This document shows, in pieces, positions 1-5,542 of a DNA stretch of 6,677 nucleotides. Position numbers and translations under genes: made by a program. This DNA comes from Bacillota bacterium (lineage in GTDB: Bacteria > Bacillota > Clostridia > Tissierellales > Sedimentibacteraceae). The stretch lies in the NCBI GenBank assembly GCA_023425285.1, contig JAFACY010000177.1:1-6677 (forward strand). The letters run 5' to 3'. The notes under the pieces were generated by a model, which made no database searches, had not been told where the DNA came from, and was given only the letters and a program-made list of their open reading frames with translations. Each line of letters begins with the position of its first letter. Within the stretch, counting starts at the first letter, position 1.

Positions 1-1
1 G

Positions 2-868
2 ACCAGTATACTGTACAGAATAACTCCGGGAGTTAAGAGTGATTCCCACGATTATATAGTTACAGGTAAAAAAGATTCTAAGTTTGGCATTCCGTTGGAT
101 GATGAGGTTATATTTCCTGCAATTGAAAGGGCGATAAATTCACCTTACGTAAACTTCATGGGCTTCCATTTTCATGTAGGATCACAGCTTCACAACAATG
201 ATTCACATTTAAAGGCATTGGAAACAGCATTAAAATTAATAAAAGATACAATTGACAAATATAATTATGTAACACCTGAATTAAATATCGGCGGAGGATT
301 TGGGATAAAATATACGGATGAAGATGATAAAAAGTCATACGCGTATTTCCTGGACCCAATGATGGAAAAAATTGATGAGTTTTCAAAGGAACAAAATATT
401 AAAAGACCTGAAATTGTCATTGAGCCGGGAAGAAGCATCGTTGGTGAGGCGGGAATAACTCTTTATACAATCGGCACTATAAAGGATATCAAGGGCATAA
501 GAAAATATGTGTCTGTTGACGGCGGAATGACCGATAACATAAGACCTGCGTTATATCAGGCTAAATATGAGAGTATTATAGCAAATAAGGCAGGCATGCC
601 TAACACAGACATGGTTACAATAAGCGGTAAATGCTGCGAATCAGGAGATATACTGATTAAGGATGCTAATTTGGCATCTGCGGAAAGAGGAGATATACTT
701 GCCGTATTTTCGACCGGTGCATATGGTCACTCCATGGCGAGCAACTACAATAAAAATCCGATTCCTGCAACTTTGCTGGTTAAGGATGGTAAATCTGAAA
801 TTATAGTAAAAAGACAGACATATGACCATATGATTGCAAATGAAGTTATACCTGAATCATTAATATAA
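2..868 (+). CDS. lysA: Diaminopimelate decarboxylase, 3' part (5' end off window)
   Basis: PLP-dependent decarboxylase that converts meso-diaminopimelate to L-lysine and CO2 in the cytoplasm, the last step of lysine synthesis. The frame is open from base 2 and gives 288 visible codons. Visible family motifs, counted from the first visible codon, are HFHVGSQ (56-62), the phosphate-binding GGGFG (97-101), EPGRS (141-145), the catalytic CESGD (212-216) and GAYGHSMASNYN (239-250). The family is usually about 420 residues, so roughly 130 N-terminal residues, including the PLP-binding lysine of the TIM barrel, lie upstream of the window. A TTG at 95 could be mistaken for a start, but the upstream codons (RITPGV, TGKKDSKFG) are typical LysA sequence. 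The gene stops with TAA at 866-868, 19 bp before dapF, so the two are very likely cotranscribed. The CESGD and GAYG motifs separate it from biosynthetic arginine or ornithine decarboxylases of the same fold; lysA is by far the best reading. Confidence 0.96.
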   Translation, partial: TSILYRITPGVKSDSHDYIVTGKKDSKFGIPLDDEVIFPAIERAINSPYVNFMGFHFHVGSQLHNNDSHLKALETALKLIKDTIDKYNYVTPELNIGGGFGIKYTDEDDKKSYAYFLDPMMEKIDEFSKEQNIKRPEIVIEPGRSIVGEAGITLYTIGTIKDIKGIRKYVSVDGGMTDNIRPALYQAKYESIIANKAGMPNTDMVTISGKCCESGDILIKDANLASAERGDILAVFSTGAYGHSMASNYNKNPIPATLLVKDGKSEIIVKRQTYDHMIANEVIPESLI

Positions 869-887
869 AATGTGAGGAAGTGATGCA

Positions 888-1724
888 ATGGATTTTTACA
901 AAATGCAAGGCGCAGGAAATGATTTTATAATCATAAATAACATGAAATTAAGTATTCCTGTAGATAAGCTGCCTTCAATTGCAAGGAAGCTGTGTCAGAG
1001 AAAGATGTCAATCGGTGCTGACGGGTTTATGGTGGTGGATTACCCCGAAGGGGAATCAGATTTTAAAATGCGTTTTTACAACCGTGACGGCAGCATAGGT
1101 GAAATGTGCGGAAATGGAGCAAGATGTATTTCCCGGTATGCGTATGTAAGTAACATAGCAGGCAGAAAGATGACATTTGAAACGGGAGCAGGGATTGTAG
1201 AGTCTGAGGTCATGGAAGATCGTATGGTTAAAGTCTTGCTTAACAAACCGGAATTGATTAAGCTTGATGACGATATAGAAATAGACGGTACAAAATATGA
1301 GTGTTCATATATAGAATTAGGGAATCCGGGACTGCCCCATGCTGTTGTCAAATATGATCTTAAGCATGCGGATGAAAACAAATTGCGGGAATTAGGTAAG
1401 AAGATAAGAAATTATGAAGGCTTTCCCAAGGGAGCAAATGTTAATTTCTTCGAGGTGATTGACGAGAATTCCGCATTGTTAAAAACCTATGAAAGAGGGG
1501 TTGAGGATTTTACTCTGGCTTGCGGTACCGGCTCAGCATCAGCTGTGGCAGCTCTCATACTCAAGGGATATTTGAAAGGTAACAGAGCAAAAATTGTAGT
1601 TGACGGCGGAGAATTGTTTATTGAAATAGAAAGAACAAACAGTGATATTGATAAGCTGTGGCTCATAGGAACTACAAACATAGTTGCAGCAGGTGAAGTC
1701 AGAGATGAAGATTTGATAATATAA
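888..1724 (+). CDS. dapF: Diaminopimelate epimerase
   Basis: Cofactor-independent epimerase that interconverts LL- and meso-diaminopimelate, supplying both LysA and peptidoglycan synthesis. At 278 residues it has the usual full length. The two-cysteine mechanism is visible: Cys74 in MCGNGARC and Cys212 in ACGTGSAS, one in each pseudo-symmetric half. Substrate-binding motifs include GAGNDF (8-13), GADGF (43-47), GNPGLPHAV (146-153), NVNFFEV (184-190) and YERGV (201-205). The GNPGLPHAV loop has two residues more than the common GNPHAV form; I believe this variant occurs in clostridial and Bacteroidetes-type enzymes. The ATG at 888 is preceded by GAGGAAGTGAT (874-884), a strong ribosome site about 7 nt away, and the product starts with the usual DFYKMQGAGNDF. 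The gene sits 19 bp after lysA and runs straight into a terminator whose stem begins inside the stop codon. Confidence 0.97.
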   Translation: MDFYKMQGAGNDFIIINNMKLSIPVDKLPSIARKLCQRKMSIGADGFMVVDYPEGESDFKMRFYNRDGSIGEMCGNGARCISRYAYVSNIAGRKMTFETGAGIVESEVMEDRMVKVLLNKPELIKLDDDIEIDGTKYECSYIELGNPGLPHAVVKYDLKHADENKLRELGKKIRNYEGFPKGANVNFFEVIDENSALLKTYERGVEDFTLACGTGSASAVAALILKGYLKGNRAKIVVDGGELFIEIERTNSDIDKLWLIGTTNIVAAGEVRDEDLII

Positions 1725-1757
1725 AAAGATTCCTCATGCGAATGAGGAATCTTTTTT
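1723..1757. terminator. Bidirectional intrinsic terminator between dapF and eamA
   Basis: A perfect 15-bp inverted repeat pairs 1723-1737 with 1742-1756 around the loop GCGA, which fits the stable GNRA tetraloop class when read on the + strand. Five A's precede the core AGATTCCTCAT arm on the left and six T's follow on the right (1752-1757), so RNA from either strand ends in a U run. It overlaps the dapF stop and lies 13 bp beyond the eamA stop, so it plausibly ends both convergent transcripts. Confidence 0.93.
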
Positions 1758-1769
1758 CGATTTCGCTTC

Positions 1770-2690
1770 CTATATATTTGTCTTGGGATGTTTTTTGAAC
1801 ATTTCAAGATTTAAGCTTGTTGTTATCAATCCGATTAGTATTACAACAACTCCCATCCACTGCATGGCAGAAAGCTGTTCATTGAGTACTAATCTTGCCG
1901 ATATGAGAGCCACTACAGGAACAAGCAATGGAATAGGTGCAACCTTTCCCATGGGATACTTGCTGATGAGCACACTCCACACTCCGTAGCAAAACAGCGT
2001 TGAAGCTGCTGCCAGGTATAAAACAGCAAAAACCGATATGCCGCTGAAATTAATCAATACATTAAGTATGTCCTGAGGTGTATCGAGGACGAATGTCAAT
2101 GCTGCAAGCGGTATAATCGGAACCAGTGCCGACCATACAACAAGACTGAACATATCAAGCTTTTCACCCTTTGCCTCAGCCTTGTCAGATGCAATTCGTG
2201 AAACTATGTTTGATGCAGACCAGAAAAAAGGAGCCAATAAATTTAATATAATTGCAAATAAAGGTATTGCAGTGATTCCTCCTTTTGCGTTTGCTGCACC
2301 GATAATCAGAAGTCCGATGGCTGCAATTACAAAGCCTATAATCTGTTTGGGCTTAAGTCTCTCATTTAGATAAAATACTGCAAGTACAGGAGATATGAAG
2401 GCCTGCATTTGCAGAATTATGGATGCAATGCTTGCTGGCATTCCGATTTCCATAGCATAAAATAAGCATGCAAACTGTCCGAAGCCTACAAAAAGTCCGA
2501 AAAGTATTATATATTTTAATTCAGTCTTCGGCTTCTTAACAAAAAATATAGCCGGCAAAGCCGTAAACAAATACCTTAAAGTAACCAGCAGCATGGAAGG
2601 AACACCATTGAGACCCAGACGTATTACGGTGAAATTAATTCCCCATATGATCACAACCATTGCTGCAAGTAAAATATCTTTTTTCTTCAT
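1770..2690 (-). CDS. EamA/DMT-family membrane transporter, probable metabolite exporter
   Basis: A 306-residue inner-membrane protein of the drug/metabolite transporter superfamily with two tandem EamA repeats (about 3-132 and 143-293) and about ten hydrophobic segments. Visible hallmarks are WGINF in the first segment (16-20), the acidic NER and NEQ turns at the end of each repeat (109-111 and 270-272), and LLVPVVAL in segment nine (255-262). From memory the layout closely follows E. coli EamA (YdeD), an exporter of O-acetylserine and cysteine pathway metabolites: FVVIKVGL/FTVIRLGL, GMPA, SLVIWSALIPIIP/SLVVWSALVPIIP and RVAPLSLLVPVV match well. That makes an amino-acid or cysteine-like exporter a reasonable guess, but substrate is poorly predicted in this family. 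The ATG at 2690 is preceded by AAAGGG (2703-2698) with a 7-nt gap. It converges on dapF across a shared terminator and is the last gene on the - strand after the radical SAM operon. A promoter of its own is seen at 2795-2822. Confidence 0.93.
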   Translation of the reverse strand: MKKKDILLAAMVVIIWGINFTVIRLGLNGVPSMLLVTLRYLFTALPAIFFVKKPKTELKYIILFGLFVGFGQFACLFYAMEIGMPASIASIILQMQAFISPVLAVFYLNERLKPKQIIGFVIAAIGLLIIGAANAKGGITAIPLFAIILNLLAPFFWSASNIVSRIASDKAEAKGEKLDMFSLVVWSALVPIIPLAALTFVLDTPQDILNVLINFSGISVFAVLYLAAASTLFCYGVWSVLISKYPMGKVAPIPLLVPVVALISARLVLNEQLSAMQWMGVVVILIGLITTSLNLEMFKKHPKTNI

Positions 2691-2724
2691 GATAATACCC
2701 TTTCAGTAAACAAATATAAGAATA

Positions 2725-2733
2725 ATTATATCA
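2725..2733 (-). promoter_or_regulatory. Possible second extended -10 element for eamA
   Basis: On the - strand this reads TGATATAAT, a perfect TATAAT with a TGn extension, 34 bp before the eamA start codon. No recognisable -35 lies 16-18 bp upstream (sequence near CGCTGC), so it would have to act as an extended -10 promoter, or it is only a copy of the better site 70 bp upstream. It overlaps the distal arm of the inverted repeat at 2727-2791. Confidence 0.4.
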
Positions 2734-2791
2734 TACCTGAGTCGAGTGCAGCGCAAGCTCGCTTGCATTGCCGAGGCGATGGTATGATATA
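2727..2791. repeat. GC-rich imperfect inverted repeat in the eamA leader
   Basis: Eleven bases, TATATCATACC (2727-2737), pair perfectly with GGTATGATATA (2781-2791). The 43 bases between them are about 60% G+C, in strong contrast to the AT-rich flanks. Inside, GCAAG (2753-2757) pairs with CTTGC (2762-2766) around a 4-nt loop, with further short pairing (2748-2751 with 2768-2771; 2742-2744 with 2772-2774). Almost the whole unit could therefore fold into one long interrupted hairpin. It lies between eamA and the radical SAM operon, and RNA from the promoter at 2795-2822 would start at about its outer edge. It may be a REP- or MITE-like dispersed element, a structured leader, or a processing/termination hairpin. 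The sequence alone does not decide; no long U run follows it in the - direction, only a T-rich stretch. Confidence 0.7.
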
Positions 2792-2794
2792 TGT

Positions 2795-2822
2795 ATTATA
2801 TCACTCAAAAATATTTTATCAA
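2795..2822 (-). promoter_or_regulatory. Sigma-A promoter for eamA
   Basis: On the - strand, TTGATA (2822-2817) and TATAAT (2800-2795) are separated by 16 bp. The -10 is preceded by TGA, giving an extended TGnTATAAT. This matches the housekeeping consensus at 5 of 6 and 6 of 6 bases. Transcription would begin near 2788, giving a leader of about 98 nt that opens with the inverted repeat. The -35 lies only about 18 bp past the stop codon of the last radical SAM gene, so eamA can probably be expressed independently of that operon. Confidence 0.65.
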
Positions 2823-2839
2823 TAGTTGTAATAAATTTC

Positions 2840-4204
2840 TTAATCAGAATTTATCATCAATGATACATACTTTCTTACTGCCTTCAATGAGCCCTTTGTT
2901 ATTCTGAAAATATTTTTTATACCGTACTTGCTTATCATTTCAGTGTTTCTGTTTACAAACAGATTCACGTACAAATTAGTTTTCAACAGCTCCCAATAAT
3001 ATGTCTTGAGGCTTATTTTTGACGGCTTTATCATAACTTGCCCGAAGCTCCATTTTTCATAATCATCAGCACTGTAAATCAGCCTGTCCTTATAATGCTC
3101 ATACATGTTGAGATTAGGAAAGGGTGTGAGGGGACTTATGGAAGTAATTTGCGGCTTCAGATTTTTTATATAGCTTCTGAACGTTTTAAAGTCATTTCTT
3201 CCCCAATCGGGATGAGCCATAAAGGAAGCCCACACATCAATACCTGAATTTCTTAATATTTCTGCAGCATTAAAATTATCGGAGGTGCTTGATTTCTTAT
3301 GATAGTCGGACATTTCATCATCACTGAAGGTTTCATAACCCACTAATAATGCCTTAAGACCGAGCTCTTTAAGCTCCTTTAAATATTCTTTGTACTCAAT
3401 AATCCCTTTAACTGAGGCGTACATAATATAATTTTTATTCAGCTTCAGTTCTCTGACAATATTGATGAAGGATAATATTTTCTCTTCATTTGCCATAAAG
3501 TCATTGTCCATAAACATTATGGTCGGCTCACTAATAACAGATAAATCTTTTTTAGTAAGCTCAAGGTCTATTAATTTTTCCCTTGCACCTTCGATTCTCC
3601 ATCTGAGACAAAAATCACACACCTTTTCGCAGCCTGTCCCGAATTCCATAATAGCGGCGGGACGGTAACCAAAGTATGAATATTCGTGGCGGTATTTTGC
3701 CGTGGAGTTTCTGTCAGGCAGCATGTATTCATTACGTCCTTTTATACCCGTTGATTTGTAATCAAGCTCTTTTGACCTTATTCCGTCTGTTGATTCAATA
3801 CGTCTGGTTATTAAAAGGTGAATTAACTTTGTTAAATTATCCGAATTTGTGAATTCAAATATATGATCCACAGAATTATGATAAAAGGCTTCGGGATTTA
3901 AAAAGCTCTGAGTTCCGCCGACAAACGTGATAATCTTTGAGTCAGTATTTTTCACTTCATCACAAAGTCCCAAAACCTTGTTCACATCTATGCAAAGAGA
4001 TGTAATTCCCACTATGTCAGGTTTGCATTCAGTTATTTTTTCGGATAAGCTTCTGTCTTCAATCATCATGTCATATATTTCAACATCATTTTCGAACTTC
4101 AATATACCATAAATCATCTCAAGACCTATGGGCTCCGAAAACATGAAGTCACTCAATGTAATTGCCTGCTTTATCCTCGGTGGTCGTACCAAAAGTATTT
4201 TCAT
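2840..4204 (-). CDS. B12-binding-domain radical SAM protein, HpnR-like layout
   Basis: A 454-residue predicted cobalamin-dependent radical SAM enzyme. Residues 1-135 form a Rossmann-like B12-binding domain (MKILLVRPPR, KPDIVGITSL, FVGGTQS). A linker with LPDRNSTAKYRHEYSY leads to the radical SAM barrel, whose 4Fe-4S cluster cysteines are C192, C196 and C199 (GCEKVCDFC). MDND (232-235) and the GYE strand (289-291) fit the SAM-binding edges of the barrel. SPLTPFP (357-363) and a basic C-terminal tail follow. The DxHxxG cobalamin-ligand motif is absent, as in many B12 radical SAM methylases. It is a paralogue of the gene ending at 5542, sharing LPDR/HPDR..KYR, LTPxP, DYExW and KYG(I/F)K. From memory both resemble hopanoid C-3 methylase HpnR in layout, but the substrate is unknown. 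I start it at ATG 4204, after GGGAG at 4213-4209; ATGs at 4219 and 4216 lie upstream of that site and would add five residues. It follows the previous stop by 15 bp and looks lower in G+C than its upstream neighbour. Confidence 0.9.
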   Translation of the reverse strand: MKILLVRPPRIKQAITLSDFMFSEPIGLEMIYGILKFENDVEIYDMMIEDRSLSEKITECKPDIVGITSLCIDVNKVLGLCDEVKNTDSKIITFVGGTQSFLNPEAFYHNSVDHIFEFTNSDNLTKLIHLLITRRIESTDGIRSKELDYKSTGIKGRNEYMLPDRNSTAKYRHEYSYFGYRPAAIMEFGTGCEKVCDFCLRWRIEGAREKLIDLELTKKDLSVISEPTIMFMDNDFMANEEKILSFINIVRELKLNKNYIMYASVKGIIEYKEYLKELKELGLKALLVGYETFSDDEMSDYHKKSSTSDNFNAAEILRNSGIDVWASFMAHPDWGRNDFKTFRSYIKNLKPQITSISPLTPFPNLNMYEHYKDRLIYSADDYEKWSFGQVMIKPSKISLKTYYWELLKTNLYVNLFVNRNTEMISKYGIKNIFRITKGSLKAVRKYVSLMINSD

Positions 4205-4219
4205 AGTAACTCCCATCAT

Positions 4220-5542
4220 TTAAAATATATTTGGTGTTATTCTTCTTTTTATCTGATATCTGTAAAATAAGTTAACAACACAGTAAAATAAATATTTACC
4301 CGGTTTTTTTAAAAACTCTTTTCTTATGATGTTTCTTTTTACAATGGATTTGTAAGTAAACAGAGATTCGTACAGCTCCCAGTAAGCAGCGGTCAGCTCT
4401 TCCGGTGTCATATTTTTAGGCTTGTGAACAGCCTCTGTTCCGTCGAAGGAATATATGTTGTCGTTAATCAATCTGCCTTGGGCGACAATATCCTTAAAAA
4501 ACTTGGTTCCCGGAATGGGCGTCAATATATAAAACCTGGGGACCGAGATTTTATTTTCCTCTATAAAATCCTTTGTCATTCTTATGGACTCTAAAGTGTC
4601 ACCCTCCCCTCCAACCACCATTTCAGTGGAAACATCAATGCCATGCCTTTGTATGTTTCTGATTAATTCAGGATATTTTGCCGGATCTGCCCAGCCCTTG
4701 TTCATTCCTACCAGGCTTTCCCGGGAAATACTTTCAAGTCCGAAGCTCAGGGTGGTACAGCCGCTTTCCGCAAGCTGCTCCAGCAGTCTGTCTTCCTTTC
4801 CTATTTTTATGTCACATTGGCTCATCCACTCCATGTCCAGCCTTTTAATCTCATCTAAAAGTTCATGCAGATATTCTCTGTCGGAAAATATGTTGTCATC
4901 CAAAAGTAAAAACTTTTTAAAGCCAAGCTCCTTTATCTGCTTTATATCCCTGACTACCTCGGCCAGCGGCTTTTTAATGTAATGCCCCTTGTACAGACAT
5001 GCTACGGAGCAAAAGCTGCATACATTGGGGCAGCCCCTCCCTGCCTGCACAGGAAGAAAATCTCCGATTTTTTTGTTTACAATCAGGTCAAATCTCAGCA
5101 GAGGTGTTGAAAAAAATCCCTTTTCTAAATTTTTTTCATATATTTTTTTCATTGTACCATTTTCATAATCCTTCAACAGCTCTTCCCATACAAATTCGGC
5201 ATCACCGATTACAACGGCATCGCAGTATTTTAAAGCTTCCTCAGCCATGATGCTGACCATGTAGCCGCCTAATATGACTGTCTTTCCAAGCTCCTTGAAT
5301 TTTTTCGCAACATCGATGGACCTTATGACACCATGTCCCATTGAGCTTATACCCACAATATCCGCATCTGTATCCCAGGGGATGTCCTCCAATATTTCAA
5401 GTATAATTTCAGATTCCCAGTCATCGGGCATCATTGCCGCCAGCAGGGGCATGGCAAGCCCCACAAAATACAGTCTGCTTTTCTTTATGGGCTTTTGATT
5501 CTGGTCATAGGGGCTGGGCTGTATAAGCAATATTTTTTTCAT
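4220..5542 (-). CDS. B12-binding-domain radical SAM protein, HpnP/BchE-like layout
   Basis: A 440-residue predicted cobalamin-dependent radical SAM enzyme, the middle gene of three. The N-terminal B12-binding domain (about 1-130) shows MKKILLIQPSP, DADIVGISSMG, VILGGY (89-94) and IGDAE (112-116), the last in the place of the usual GEGE-like turn. The radical SAM cluster cysteines are C171, C175 and C178 in GRGCPNVCSFC. LLLDDN (212-217), FGLES (267-271) and LTPIPGTKFF (340-349) mark barrel strands. The segment FDGTEAVHKPKNMTPEEL (366-383) resembles the C-terminal part of HpnP/BchE-type proteins, so I place it in a different subgroup from its two neighbours. The last 30 residues are aromatic and basic and include YLFYCVVNLFYRY, perhaps a membrane-touching helix. 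The canonical DxHxxG motif is missing. The start ATG at 5542 overlaps the upstream stop as TAATG, with AGGGG 6 nt upstream, implying translational coupling. Methyl transfer or another radical reaction on a lipid-like substrate is an inference only. Confidence 0.92.
   Translation of the reverse strand: MKKILLIQPSPYDQNQKPIKKSRLYFVGLAMPLLAAMMPDDWESEIILEILEDIPWDTDADIVGISSMGHGVIRSIDVAKKFKELGKTVILGGYMVSIMAEEALKYCDAVVIGDAEFVWEELLKDYENGTMKKIYEKNLEKGFFSTPLLRFDLIVNKKIGDFLPVQAGRGCPNVCSFCSVACLYKGHYIKKPLAEVVRDIKQIKELGFKKFLLLDDNIFSDREYLHELLDEIKRLDMEWMSQCDIKIGKEDRLLEQLAESGCTTLSFGLESISRESLVGMNKGWADPAKYPELIRNIQRHGIDVSTEMVVGGEGDTLESIRMTKDFIEENKISVPRFYILTPIPGTKFFKDIVAQGRLINDNIYSFDGTEAVHKPKNMTPEELTAAYWELYESLFTYKSIVKRNIIRKEFLKKPGKYLFYCVVNLFYRYQIKRRITPNIF

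Noticed and set aside
95..868. TTG at 95 as the start of the first gene
   Set aside because: The frame is open to base 2 and the upstream codons encode typical diaminopimelate decarboxylase sequence, so the gene begins outside the window.
2775..2791. GGCGATGG on the + strand as the start of a fluoride riboswitch
   Set aside because: Only the short opening motif matches. The rest of the conserved fluoride aptamer is absent and no + strand gene follows.
2805..2822. AAAATATTTT palindrome after the third radical SAM gene as an operon terminator
   Set aside because: The stem is pure A-T and too weak, and it lies within the spacer of the predicted eamA promoter.
4205..4219. ATGs at 4219 and 4216 as start of the third radical SAM gene
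   Set aside because: The GGGAG ribosome site lies between them and ATG 4204, and MKILLVRPP at 4204 matches the usual first strand of the B12-binding domain.
4584..4982. 132-codon open frame on the + strand opposite the middle radical SAM gene
   Set aside because: It lies wholly antisense to a gene with clear family motifs, has low-complexity Ser/Leu-rich content and shows no recognisable domain; the other short antisense frames are dismissed for the same reason.
5110..5149. Cluster of 7-base A and T runs inside the middle radical SAM gene, as possible phase-variation tracts
   Set aside because: The runs are short, encode an ordinary lysine/phenylalanine-rich interdomain linker, and the frame is intact; such runs are common in AT-rich genomes.
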